Origin: Leucaena leucocephala
Lineage: Eukaryota; Streptophyta; Magnoliopsida; Fabales; Fabaceae
NCBI GenBank assembly: GCA_037074615.1
Contig: CM073554.1
Coordinates: 19,728,501 to 19,792,500, forward strand
Length of the DNA stretch: 64,000 nt
Direction: 5' to 3'
Of the stretch, positions 36,201 to 48,665 are shown piece by piece; within the stretch, counting starts at the first letter, position 1; the number at the start of each line of letters is the position of its first letter. Under the pieces are notes generated by a model, which did no database searches, was not told the origin of the DNA, and was given only the letters and a program-made list of their open reading frames with translations. The position numbers and the translations under genes were made by a program.

Positions 36201-39200
36201 TCAAGTGGATCGCGAATTGGACAAGGAACCCATGTACTCACCTGTCCAACATAAATTCGTAATTGAACCCAAAACAAAATGAGAAAATGAAATTTGGAGC
36301 ACAAATTACATGGAAAAAAGGATGCTGCAGTGCATGATCTGCATCTGGCCTTCTTGATGGGTCCCATGATAATAGTTGCTACAAAGTTACAATGCAGCAG
36401 ATATCAAAAGATAGCACTATTCACAGAGCCAAATTTTATGAGAAATTTTGCAAGATATCCTGGTAACTAATGCATTGTGACATTGACAGTCAATATACAG
36501 ATAAATTGACCAAAACCTACCGTGATCAAATCAATAGCTTCCGAGCTAGCATTAGGAATTATATCAGAAAGTTTTGAAGGTGGAACCTATCCAAAAGCAT
36601 AAGGGAAATTGAAGAAATAAAGAGTAAATGATGAACAGCAAAAAATATAAAGTAAATTAAAAAGGGATATGCAATCAGGCATGTCATAGAAACACTTACC
36701 ACTTCATGACCAACAATATCTAATAGCCTCATGTTGTTCGCTCCCACAGGGAAAGAAGTCAAATCTGGTGTACCGAGAACACAATATATCTTGTACAGTT
36801 GATCTATTTCACTGCCCACAGAGCAAAGAGATGAGACACGAAGCTTACTAGTTCATTATTATCTTAACTTCATATTTCACTTCTGCGGAGGAAACCATCA
36901 GTATGGTGTAACAAATAAAAGAAAGACACGTGAATAACTTCAAAGGGAAAAAGTTTTTAACTTTTAACAAATGCTGTGTGGGAACTTTAAAACAAGCAAT
37001 TAAAAAGTTTTGTTCATTTATTAAAAAATTAATAATAATTTTACTAAATCTGAATATGAAAGCGCCTGAAAATACAATGAAGCCTTGAAAGCAATATTTT
37101 CAATCAATGAAATAATCATAAAAAACCTCAACCTTAAATATTTCAATGTTGAGCCTCAACCACATATCCAAATTACCGCAAGATATGCCAAAACACACAA
37201 GATCTAGTTACACTGAAGCTCCTCAATATTTCTACTACGAACAAGATTGACCATCCTCCAAAACAGTATCAGAATTATAAGCTTCAATAGCTAGATTTAT
37301 ACTTCCCCCAATGATATCAACATGAATAAACATAGCAAGCAATCGTTTCAACAAAAAGAATAAAGAATAATAAAGTAGAGATTAAAGCACAAAAGATGAC
37401 ACTGTAATTAATACAAATGCAAATAAATGATCACTCTCACCTTCACATTTTCAAGACAAAACTAAAAAGCATAAAAACTGGTAGGGCAAGGTACCTTTCA
37501 CCAGGGAATATGGGGTTCAAGGTGAAAAGCTCAGCTAATATAGCGCCAGCCGCCCACATGTCTGAAAATAATATCTATTATTTATTCACCACTTCAAGAG
37601 TCCTCATGTAATAAAAATAAATTCCAAACAAGCTTGCACTTATACTTATCTATATAGTCACTTCTCAATGTGGCAAATTGATGTATTATGTATGGATACA
37701 TGTGAATATATAGTTACACAAAGTGACGGATTTACTTCATCATAAATCATTAATTAGTACAAAGAATCTAGACATGCATTGATCATCTACATTTACTTTT
37801 TTTTAACATTTAAATGATTATGCACATGCAGCAACAGAAGGCATTATATTTGAGAAGTTCACGCAGATATACAGGGAATATTTTGTGTATAGTTACTACA
37901 GTATGTTCTATCTCAGTCAAAGACATCGAACACAGCTAATTCACATGGAGGAGCGGTGCTTATGAGTAACCCTCAGCCAAATAAGTCATAACACTTTCAG
38001 TATTAAAACAGCTTATTGTGTGAAAAAAATAAGAAAATTCTGAATCAGACTGAAAATTAATGCTTACCAACAGCAGGAGTATAACATGGAGACTGTAACA
38101 AAACTTCCGGAGCTCGATACCTGTATACACAAGGAGAAAATGAGAAGATGATAATGAGAAAATAACTCCTTAAAGCACATGCACTCACACACAGTTCATA
38201 TAGAATGTTGACTTTACATCAAAAACCGTTATGTAGAGAATATTTATTCACACTTGTGGAAAAAGAAAGACAAGAAAAGAGGGCATGATAGAATATGACT
38301 TACCACCGTGTGGAAACATATTGAGTATAAGGAGGCATGGATGATACTTCTCTAGCCAGTCCGAAATCAGCAATTTTAAGAACATCATTTGTCACCAGCA
38401 AATTCTCTTTACAAAGAAACTAACCACTATGAGAACGTGGCTTATTTGACACTTAAGGTAGATTGGACAAGAAAATATAAACAATATGGTGCAAAGAAAA
38501 ATTTGCTGTGGTGCAATATGTCCTACCTGGTTTCAAGTCCCGGTGAAAGAATCCTTTCTTGTGCATGTGACTAAGACCTCGAAGCACTTGCTTCATGAGG
38601 GAACGTATCTCTTCCTCTGAAAAGGGCTTTTGTCTGTCTTTTATTAATTGATAAAGATTATACTCCTGAAGAGAAGCTGAGTGTCAAAAGCTTGCAATAA
38701 ATCAAAAATAGCCACTCAAGCTGCAAGCAGATCCTCTTGTCAAAGAAGACAACAGTAGGTTCTTGAACTTTAGAATGAAAGAAAAAAGAAACAGGGGAGA
38801 GAGAGAGAGAGAGATCACCCAAGTGAAGCAAAGTGTGCACAGAATAACTATTTCTAACTACTCAAATAAAGAATTTCATATATTAATTAGAAAATATTTT
38901 AGATTTGTTAATTTACTTTTTAATTTTTAATGTCCTTAGAAATATATTATCTTTTTAATTTATTTCAGACACTAATCAATAAAATCACATAAGAATTCAT
39001 AATCTTCTGGTATATAAAGTCGTAAGGTATAATAATAGGGCCAATATAACACTCCTGCATTTACTGACAGAGCAGAGCAGCAGCATCCAGCATTCTTCTT
39101 CCAGGCGTTAGGACCAGTTTCGCTATTAGATGTACATTGGAAATGAAGCCCCAAATCTTACTATTTTGGGAAATATTCATTTCTTCCAAAGTTTCAACCT

Positions 39201-40266
39201 TCCTCTCCTATACATATATCCTTCCATTATTAAAGTATGACTCAACTAAAATATGATAAATAATTCTTTAATGTGATTTTCAGTAATCGTGATTTATTAA
39301 AAACACATTGAACATTTAAGTCATATTTTATGCACAAAAAATACAAAAGAAAATAAAAGTGAAGAACATAAGTGCCCTCACCATGTATTCAAATATGAAA
39401 AACATTTCATTATTTTCCCTGATAACCTCTTTCAACTTTATGATATTTGGGTGATTCATCTTCCGAAGGGCCTGCAAAAGGAATGCTATGCACATGAATA
39501 GAGAAATAAAAATAATTACAGTACTTAAATATGGAATATAGTAATCACCCTTTATAACTGCTAAAATTTACTGTATCATATACCTTGACTTCTCTTAAAT
39601 TTGTAAATTCTTCCCAGAAATAGAACTTTCTTTTCAACTTTTTGACAGCAACCTTGTCAGAAAAAAGCAGGAGAATAGCATCAAAACATATTATAAAATG
39701 TAAAATGTGACAGCACTAATGATTTTAAAGCTGTCTCTATAAAGCACAATCTTAAATATCAGCTATCAGCTTGACCCCAATGTATGTTTCAAGAGAGGGG
39801 AGTGGGGGCAACAAGAAAGTAAAACACAATATCCATGTTAACCTTTATTGCTCACTATATATGAAGTTACACCAACTCTAAGCTGATTCTCTCACAGAAA
39901 GCCCAATTATACATCTCACTTTTAAACAGACCATTGCATGTACTTGATGTGAAGTCGTGATTTTACTAAAAGGGGTAACAATAAGGTGACAAAAATGTTT
40001 CAACACAATGAAGGATGATTAAAAACAAGAATAGTAAATGAACGTATGAAGCATAAAAATGAAAGAATTGCTTTTTGCCCAAGTCGCTTACAATCTCGTA
40101 TGTCCTCAGATCACTGGCCTTATATACATGACCGCAAGAACCATCTCCGAGCTCTCTCAAAATTTTATATCTAGAAAGAAACAGCACTTAAATATTAATC
40201 TGCTAGTAAAAATGAGACCCCAATAACCGTAAAAAAGTCAAGCAAAAAATCAACTAACCTTTCCAT
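33279..40266 (-). CDS. MHK: MAK/MHK-type Ser/Thr protein kinase (RCK family, CDKF-4-like)
   Basis: Seventeen coding exons on the minus strand: 40259-40266, 40092-40170, 39584-39652, 39382-39471, 38527-38665, 38304-38406, 38068-38120, 37495-37561, 36700-36811, 36521-36586, 36310-36378, 36181-36241, 35941-36045, 34231-34265, 34066-34111, 33648-33723 and 33279-33411. They total 1311 bases and 436 residues, and every junction keeps phase. The kinase domain shows the glycine loop GDGSCGHVYKA, VAVKKLKRKF, HRDLKPENLL, ADFGLA, an activation loop PPYTQYVSTRWYRAPE and WAAGAILAELF. The C-terminal tail contains LSPDQNG and ends SPFQSGHCL. This matches the plant relative of male germ-cell-associated kinase. 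Family members carry TEY or TDY in the loop; here it is TQY. The 1.7-kb intron 34266-35940 holds a MITE. Confidence 0.95.
34470..35030 (+). mobile_element. GA-rich MITE family, copy 3, best preserved, in a kinase intron
   Basis: Left end GGTGTGTTTGGATTAGCTTT and right end, read inward, GTGCGTGTTTGGATTCAGCG form a clear imperfect inverted repeat. CTTAGGG and CTTAAGGG at the two borders may be a decayed target duplication. The interior has the (GA)-rich tract and three repeats of the CCAAAATCAATTCTGGAC type near the right end. It lies in the antisense direction inside the MHK gene. Confidence 0.8.
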
Positions 40267-40281
40267 TTTCAAAATTGCAAC

Positions 40282-41640
40282 ACTATAAACAATAAGTCTT
40301 CAAAAAGACAGAAACAAACTCCATGCAAGGATGTCTACACTGTCAACACAGTGTTGGCAATTAGTTTGTAGAAATGAGGTGGCATCAAAAGCTAGCACGA
40401 AGGATTCAATATCATGAATAGTCCACTTTTCACTGTAGAAGTGATTCAGAAGCCGCAATAAGTCTGTCAACATGTTGCAATTCTCAGAACTCCAGTTGAC
40501 TAAGCATTATATTTTGCATATCTTAGGCAAATCCATTTCGTAACTTGAAACAGTTCCCATTTATGAAAACAGGGAAATCAGCTGCAGTAGAAAATAAAAG
40601 GTTAATATTTTGTAGAACTTCAATAATTAAATCCCTTGTGACATCAGGAGAAAAAATAAGTATATAATAGAAATTGGAAGAAATAGAAGTTCCAGTATCA
40701 TGGCCAGCCATTGAAATGTTTTTGAATTTCCCAATGAGCAGGACTCAACTTTGACTTATTAGCTCATCCCATCCACCCAGAACCCAGATAGAATGGGACA
40801 GTTCTGACAAATCGATAACTATGATCAGTCCCATATTAGGGAATCATACACCTAAAAATTTTATACGCGAGAACGGATTCAAATCAGGTAACCGTGTCAA
40901 ATCTGCCCATGAAATTCAACTTTTTCTGGGCCGACATACCATGTGCGAAAGTTTAAAAACGATCAAGATCAAAGAATTTACTTCAGAGTGCAACGAAATT
41001 AAAAAAAAATAGAATTCAGAAAATCGAGTGAATTGAGCAAAAGGAAAAAAGAAAGAAATGTTATCTTCAAAATTTTCCGTACACAATATTTCTTTTGAAT
41101 ATTGAACAATCAAATACTGACTAAATATCATTTTTTTTTCCTACCAAAACGTCGTGTCCAATCCAACCTATTTCAAAAAACACTCAAACATATAAAACCT
41201 CCCACACTTTATATGATCACGGGACTATTGCCACGGCAGAACCATTACCCCGTCATCTCGGATTCTTGGAAACTAAAACTATCATAGCAAAATTCGAGTT
41301 GCATTTGAGTTAGTTCATCATCTGAGCATTAGATAAAACAGAAAACAACACAAGGAATTCTAAATTGGCAAAACTAAGGCGAGAAAGAGAATTTGAAAGA
41401 CGTAGAACTCACCTGTTATGATAAAAGGATAGAATCGAAGCAGAATCAACAGATATCCAAGCACAGATCAGCAATGTAATGAACTTCCTCGGTGAATAAA
41501 ACGAGATAATGGATGGTAGAGAGAGAGAGTAATCGTAGAGAGAGAAACCTTAGAGAGATAAAATTTGGATTTCTGAAGAAACCATGAGAGAGGGGATTCC
41601 ATAGAAGAAACGAAGGAGAAGAAACCAAAGAAATATTAAA
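40282..41640 (-). other. 5' UTR of MHK with an intron
   Basis: A donor CAG|GTGAGTTC read on the minus strand at 41412, and an acceptor TTTATAG at 40283, bound a leader intron of about 1.13 kb. The upstream exon (about 41413-41640) has GA-rich sequence and no long frame. The acceptor leaves 16 bases before the ATG at 40266. Inferred from splice motifs only. Confidence 0.55.
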
Positions 41641-42139
41641 AAAGGGCGTTAGAATATTAATATATTTTGGAAAATATTCTAATGATTTTTATTTAAATAT
41701 TTTATTCCTTCTTAAATTTAAAAATAGAAATTGCTTGGCTGTGGAGGGGAAGCGCCGGTGGTCCCCTCATTCATATAAAATTAATATTTTATTTTCATAA
41801 GCCATAAAAAATTAATTTCCTTGAATGACGATGTTGCCCTCCAACTACTTTGTATTTACTGAAATAGTATGTAAAATCATGTAGACAAATATGCCACTGC
41901 ATAGAGCAGTAGAAAGACAACACAGCCCTTCGATAGCAATCTTAGATGTCTATTTTGCCCTTTGAAGATGGATAAGGGGTACTTGTGGAATACTAAAAAG
42001 TGACGGCCGTATCGCAAGGGATCTATGTGCCAAACAACAACTCAAAATGCAGATTTCATATGTGCGTTGCACATAATATAAAAAAATAAATTATAATAAT
42101 TAATTATTTATTATTTATTATTTTTATTATAGTCTTAAA
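41641..42139. other. Kinase promoter and spacer
   Basis: Probable upstream region of MHK; no coding signal. Confidence 0.35.
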
Positions 42140-42650
42140 AGTTTTAAAATTTAATTTTTAAAAGATTTTGAGTTTGATCTATAAAAGATTTTAAATTTCA
42201 TGATGATAATTAGTCAATAATTCTATTAAAGTGGAATTTAATATTTTTTAAAAATTAAAATAGGATTATTGGTTAATATTATTGGCTCTAGCTTATAGAT
42301 AAAGGAATTGAGAGTATTAAATAGAATTGGCCTAAATATATTTTTAACTAAACTAAATACTATAAGATTTTAAAAGTATAGTAGATGATTGATTATGAAA
42401 TTTACTTTAATTTTAAATATAATATCATCAATTAACTATATTTTTAAAATCTTGTAATAATTAGTTTAGTTGAAAATAGATCTAAATTGATCTGACTTAA
42501 TATTTTTAATTTATTTATCTATAATTTATAATTAATAATCTCATTCAGTAATATTATTTTAATTTTTAAAAAATTTTGAACCCTACTTTAATATAATTAC
42601 TGATTAATTAATATTGTAAAACTCAACATCTTTTAAAGTTAAATTTTAAA
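42140..42650. repeat. Large AT-rich fold-back (hairpin) element
   Basis: The left arm (about 42140-42393) and right arm (about 42424-42650) are imperfect reverse complements around a ~30-base loop. Pairs include AAGATTTTAAAAGTATAGTA with TAACTATATTTTTAAAATCTT, and TTTTTAACTAAACTAAATAC with ATTAGTTTAGTTGAAAATAG. Part of the arm recurs near 49.27-49.33 kb (TTATAGATAAATGAATTAAA). Confidence 0.7.
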
Positions 42651-43136
42651 TTTTTATGATATTTTAAATTTTTAATCAGAATAAAAATTATAAATAATTA
42701 ATTATAATATATTCTTTTACTTAGGGGATAAATATTTAGTTTAAATCTATTTTATCTTCTAAATATATAATTTATTTTAAACTATCCTTTTTATATATAT
42801 AATGCTTACCAATTAAGCTACGCATAAGGATTTTACACTTTAACATTTCTAAATTACATTGTAAATAAAGTGCTATTAGGAAAAGGTGACTTTTTTACGT
42901 GAAGGGGGGAAAAACGAAATTTGAATCCTTCTAATCGAGAGGGTAAATAACCGATTTAAATAGTTAAATTATGTTGCGTTATTTACCATGTTTGACCAAA
43001 AAAAATTATGTATTTACCATGTGACGCAGGTGCATGCGTTATACTAAATAATTTAGTGGTAGAACTTCTCAGCCAACCTTCGATCCATTGTTGAACTTTG
43101 AATCTTTCATGCCCCCTTCCTGCCATCTTCTAGTGG

Positions 43137-43349
43137 TACTCACCCCAATTCTTCTTGATATGAAATTTAGTTAATTAATTATAATAAATAAAATATTATC
43201 ATTTTAAAGTATTCAGATTAAATTATATATTAATTTATAAATTAAATAAATTAGTTTAAAAATAATAATATATAAAATAGATTGAGATTTATATTTATAG
43301 TTAAATTAAATTTTTTAACTAATTTCTATATTAATGAGTAGAGATAGTA
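43137..43349. mobile_element. Stowaway-like MITE
   Basis: Begins TACTCACCCCAATTCTTCTT and ends ATGAGTAGAGATAGTA. TA borders and the CTCCCTCC-like terminus suggest a degenerate Stowaway element of about 213 bases. Confidence 0.45.
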
Positions 43350-43439
43350 TTTGATAAATATTTTAGTTTAGAAAAATTAAAATCTTTTAAGAGAAAACGC
43401 AAAATATATATTATGTTCATAAGGAGAAACTACTATTCC

Positions 43440-43690
43440 TTGAAACCCTGAAGATTTGTAGATTCCTTCAAATTAAATTTTTGAGAAAAATTTATAAAAA
43501 TATTATTTAAATTTTTATTTTTTAAATCGAATTTTTTATAAAAATATATTATTATTTATTTATTAAGTATGGTCAATAATTATTAAAAAATATAAAATAA
43601 AATTGATTAAAAAATTTTAAATACAAGTGATATTTTTGTGAGATTTTTTCTAAATTTTTATGATACGCTAGTTTATTTTGAATTTAGTCT
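43440..43690. repeat. AT-rich fold-back sequence
   Basis: TTGAGAAAAATTTATAAAAA and the following TATTATTT segment are mirrored by TTTTTGTGAGATTTTTTCTA on the right. Arms of about 90 bases with many mismatches. Confidence 0.4.
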
Positions 43691-44019
43691 TCTTTTTGTT
43701 TGGCCAAATTAATATAGCCTTTCTTGAAACAACTATTCTAAGTTAAGTTTTTGAGATTTAGATAAAAAAAACTGTAATCCAATTATCGAACAAACAAATC
43801 AACAATCGAATCTGGAAAAGTAGTTATATTATATTAGGGAATTGTCAGATCATCATTCAGATTATTCCCTTCCAGAACTAAAATAAATAAAAAAGAAAAC
43901 CGATATCGACAATTTAATTTGTTTAACAGTTATTTTTGCCTTGATAACTAAAAACGTATTTTTTTTATTTTTTTTAATAAATAATATTAAATATTAGTCT
44001 AGCCATATTTTCTTAAAGT

Positions 44020-44240
44020 GCTTATTTTAAATCAAGATTTTTTATCATATACTACTTCTATTATTTAATATAGTATCCAACTAATATTTTTATAAATTAA
44101 AAAATTAAATAAATATATTAATCATAACTAATATTAAAATTATTTAACCAATTTAAATAGATTTAAGAGTATATAATATTAATTGAATTTAAATAGTTAT
44201 ATTTTATCATAATTAATTAATTTAAAAATTTTTGTGTGGT
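44020..44240. mobile_element. Diverged Stowaway-like remnant
   Basis: ATAGATTTAAGAGTATATAA followed by ATTAATTGAATTTAAATAG parallels the interior of the elements at 21.3 and 60.8 kb. The left border reads TACTACTTCTATTATTTAAT. Confidence 0.35.
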
Positions 44241-44460
44241 TAAGTATAACTAATAGTATATCATTTTTGTTAATAAAATAGAAAATATAAACTTGTAATT
44301 TTTCATATTTAAGTGCTAAATACTTGAACTTGGTCTTCAGTTTATAGAAATAAATAATGTTTAAATTTAGTACTTGTGAGTGTTTTCTCTTAATTTTATT
44401 TTTTGTTGTTATATTTTTTAAAAAATTTATAAATTTATTTTTTTATAATAAACTCAAGTT

Positions 44461-44540
44461 GGTATTAGTGGTAAGGCTTTCATTACTTAAACAAATGGTT
44501 GAGGATTTGAATCCCAACCTTGGCGTATATTAAAAAGAAA
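44461..44540 (+). mobile_element. tRNA-derived SINE candidate
   Basis: An A-box-like TAGTGGTAAGG (44466-44476) and a B-box-like GGATTTGAATCCC (44503-44515) are about 35 bases apart, the spacing of an internal pol III promoter. No cloverleaf tRNA can be drawn, so a SINE head is more likely. The 3' end is not defined. Confidence 0.45.
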
Positions 44541-46689
44541 AGGGCGGAACAAGTTATTTACATAATAAGTAAAGAAAATACATATATATATTTTTATTAT
44601 TCTTAAAATACAAAAATGATTTTCAAAATTATAATCAAATAGGCCTAGGCGTTTTTGCTTTTTGTAATTCTCTCTCTTTTAAGTTTATGCCAGCGGTTAA
44701 GTCATTAATTTTTTTTTACAATAAGCCATTAAATGTTTTTAACATTCAGATTTAAATGGCATTAAATGTTTGAGATTCACATTTAAATCATTTTTGCCAA
44801 TGAAAATTTAAATAATTCTCAACTTATATATAAAAAAAAAATAAACCTCTCCTTACTAATTGAAATGCAACTTATTTGGGTTGTGAATGCAATTGTTCTA
44901 ATAGTTGGATTTAGAAACTGAGTATTTATTTTGGAGCTTTTTTAGAGTAACACACTGATAAGCTTGTACGTTGCAAGGATAGTACGTTGTATCCATACAT
45001 AAATAAATATTGTAACAATCGGACGGTAATAAATATTGATAATAATCCTATAAATTTTTTAAACTTAAAAATATTTGTTTAACTAAATCATTGAATTTTA
45101 TATAATTTTCAAAAAATAAATAACTCAACCCCTCATTTCAAGAAAATTTTATTTCCACCCAAAATATTAATAAAATATCTAAACACAGTTTTAGAAAAAA
45201 AAACATTATATGACAACATAAAGAAATACCTATTAATATGAATTGACAATTTATTTTTTTTACTAATACTAAAATTTAAAATTCTCTAATCAAAATATTT
45301 TTTATCCAGATTTTTTTCATACCAAAAATATTTATCATATATTAATAACACATTGACATATATTATCATTCCCATCCCAAAATATTAATTAATTTAAATT
45401 CAATTCAATTGGTATTTATTCAATTTAATATTTAAGTTTTAAATTTGTTTATTTTTATATTCTTTTTTTACATTAATATTGACAACAGTATATCAAATAA
45501 ATATAATCCGATAGTAAATAAATGGATCTATTTATTTCTAGTTATTCTCATTCTATAGGATTTTTTTTGTATTTCATCAAATAGATGGGTTTTGTGGATT
45601 TTCTGTGATAGAAAGAACAAAATAAGTTCTTTTTCTTAACTACAGACATTTTTTTTTAATTTTTTATAATACTTTATAATAATATAAATAAAAAAATAAA
45701 AAAAATAAAAAATATAATAATATAATGAAATATTCTAATCTAAATTCTAAATTAGAAATTAGAGTATAAATAAATAAAATAGGAAGAGGAGAAGATTACA
45801 AAACGACTTAACTAATTCATTAGAAATTTTAATCTTCAATCAATATCTCAAATAAATAGTATAAAAACTCAATAAACACAAATTTTACAATTGGCAAGTG
45901 GATTCAAATTCAAATTTAAAATTTAAAAATTAAAAATAAACAATAAAACCAAAATATGAACATGAAGGAATAAGGCTATAAAAAAGGAATATTAGGTTAT
46001 GTGGAATAATTAAGTAGAAAGAAAATATTACAAATGGCCTAATTACTAAGTAGCTAATACAATTCTAAAGATATAGATAGATATTCCCTTATACTTAATA
46101 TAAAATAAAGTATTTTATAAACTAGATTTTAAATTGAAGATTAGGAATAATACATTCTGGATTATTCAGGGATTCGATAAAAACATATTACAATAAGAGC
46201 TTTTATATAGAGCTGAGTAGTAAACAGCTCGGTGTCATTTAAGTAAGATCTATAATTTGAGTTTTGATATATACAAAAAAAAATTATTAGGAGATTTACC
46301 CACTATAGTCAAGTACGCGATGCGAGTAAGATTCAGATATAGTTGGGATAAAATTTTAGTAAACTAAATGATCAATAAAAATATATATATAGAGAGAGAG
46401 AGTCTCAACTAATTAACATGAGTTTAATCTCCCCCCAACAAAGAGCACAGGGCTGCAAGTAGCCTAAAAGGAAGTAGTAAGATCTATTCTTAATTTATAA
46501 ATAGTAGGTTGGATACATTATAAGTTTTATATTTTATAGCGGCAAGTTCTGATTTTTTATTTTGGTATATTGATATTTTTTTAAAATTTTAATCAATGTT
46601 TGAATTAAATTAATAGGAGTATAAGCAAGTAGACTGAAATTTCTCACACAAGGCCTAAGATTGTAGTCATTTAATTTATATAAGTAATA
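44541..46689. other. AT-rich intergenic DNA
   Basis: Very low GC. I see no gene and no clear element. Confidence 0.4.
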
Positions 46690-47195
46690 TTTGCTTAAGG
46701 ACATGTTTAGATAATATTTTAAAAATTTGTTTATAAAAAAAAGAGTTTTTGAGTAGTTTTTAGAAAATGTTTTTGAAGAAGAGTTTATAAAAAAAAAATT
46801 TAAATGAATGAGTGTTTGTATAGTTATTTCTAGAAGTATTTTTATTATTTATAAATTATAAAAAAGTGTATTATTATTAAATATAGGAGAGAGGAGAGAG
46901 TAGAAAGGAAAGAGAATGGAGGAGAGAGATGAAATATAGTATAAAAGAGAGATGAGAGAAGAGAGATAATATAAAAAAGAAAAAAGAGAGGATATAGGGT
47001 GTAAAAAAAGTAAAGATAATATATTAATTTATTAATCTATAAACTATTTTACTGTTCCTTAAGTTACTCTAAATAATTTATCTAAAATTTTAATTTTAAA
47101 CTATAGTTTAGTCTAATTTTTTTTTTAAAAAATATAATTATTTATTTTAAAATTTTTTAAAACTTAAAATCTTTTCAAACACACATTAATGGGGG
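46690..47195 (+). mobile_element. GA-rich MITE family, copy 4
   Basis: Starts GGACATGTTTAGATAATATT and ends TTTTCAAACACACATTAATG. Between them lie the same GAGAGAGGAGAGAG tract and TTATCTAAAATTTTAATTTT segment as in the other copies. Confidence 0.65.
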
Positions 47196-47271
47196 GTTCA
47201 AAATTATTACTGCGTTTGTGATGAATTGTTCAGACGAAAGATTAAAGTAATAAAAACTAATGGATAAAATA

Positions 47272-47895
47272 CACAAAACCTCTTAGATCATTTATATATA
47301 ATATTTTTAATTTTTAAAAATTTAAAGTAAAAAATTATAATATTTTATATTTTGATTAACAAATTTTTACTATTAAAATTACAGTTAAAATTAATAGTTT
47401 CTTTTATATCATAATTTTTATATTTTTTTATTATATATCACATTATTTAAAAAAATATTTACCACTTGATATATAATTTTAAAATTTTAAAATAATTAAA
47501 ATAAAATATTTTAAAACTATAAAATATTTAAATAGTATTAGACACTCGACATATAATTTAAAATATTTTTAAATATTTAAAAAATATAAAATACATAAAA
47601 AATATTTAAAATATTTATTTAACTATATATAATTTAAATAAAAAATATAAACTATTATAAATTGTATAGTTTTATTTTTTAAATGATATTACATATAATA
47701 AAAAATGAAAATTATGATATAATAAAACTTATTAACTTTTATGATATAATAAAAACTGCTAATTTTAATGACAATTTTAACAATAATAAATTGATAATTA
47801 AAATAAAAAATATTAAATTTTAAATATTATAAAAATTATGTATAATTGATCTAAAATTAATAAAAATTTTATGTATTTAAGCTAAAAGAGATTAA
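47272..47895. repeat. Long AT-rich fold-back element
   Basis: A left arm of about 200 bases (TCTTAGATCATTTATATATA, TAAAATTACAGTTAAAATTA, TATATCATAATTTTTATATT) matches the reverse complement of the right arm (ending TTATGTATAATTGATCTAAA). The centre is low-complexity A/T. Confidence 0.6.
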
Positions 47896-48375
47896 ATATG
47901 TATAAAAAGAGGGGTAAAGTGGAATCACCTTAGTTACTTATCAAACCCATCAAATCTGAAACGGTCCCAATTTACTTTTGTCCTTATCTTTATTTAAAAT
48001 AAATATTAATTTAATATGTATACAATCTAAAATAAAAAATAATCTTTTAATTATATTTTTTTAAAAAAGTTATCTTTTATTTAAAAAATATTAGTTAAAT
48101 CAAATCTTAATAATCTAAATCTAATAGGCTTTAGATTATTTTGAGCACCCAAGCCAGGAGAGAGAGAGATTAAATTGTTAAGAATAGATCGTTTCAATTT
48201 TCAAGCCTTATCCACAAGAAAGACTTGAGCTGCAATAATGGCAAGAAGTATATTCAAAGGCCAAAGCCTGGCTTTTCTTTATGCGAATATACCCCTCTTC
48301 TTTTTCTCAGATTTGAGAATTGGAATCCTCCTTTTGGCCTAATTGTGTTTTTTTTTTCTTGAAGTGTTAAATTGT

Positions 48376-48665
48376 ATTTAATACTCTAATTTTTTTTAAT
48401 AACAATCAACATCTCAAAATAATTTTTTATATATTTACTACCTTAAAATATTTTTTAATAACACTCAACAAAATAAATTGTGATATAATTTTGTTTTTAA
48501 AATATTTTTTGAGTTTAAAATGCCTATTGCTCTTGAGAAAATACTTTAAAAAAATTATTTTAATATATTGAAGAATATTAGTAAAATATTTTAGAGTACT
48601 AGATGTATAAAATTTATTTTATAATATTAAGTGTTATTAAAAAAATATTTTAAAATACTTAACCT
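48376..48665. repeat. Fold-back element of 30-bp modules, copy 2
   Basis: Forward modules at about 48376, 48405 and 48435 (the last containing CCTTAAAATATTTTTTAATA) are followed by inverted modules from about 48537 to 48655 (for example TATTAAAAAAATATTTTAAA). The period is close to 30 bases. Confidence 0.65.

Noticed and set aside
36559..36819. A separate minus-strand frame MGSEIDQLYKIY as its own gene
   Set aside because: It is exon 9 of the MHK kinase plus intron read-through.
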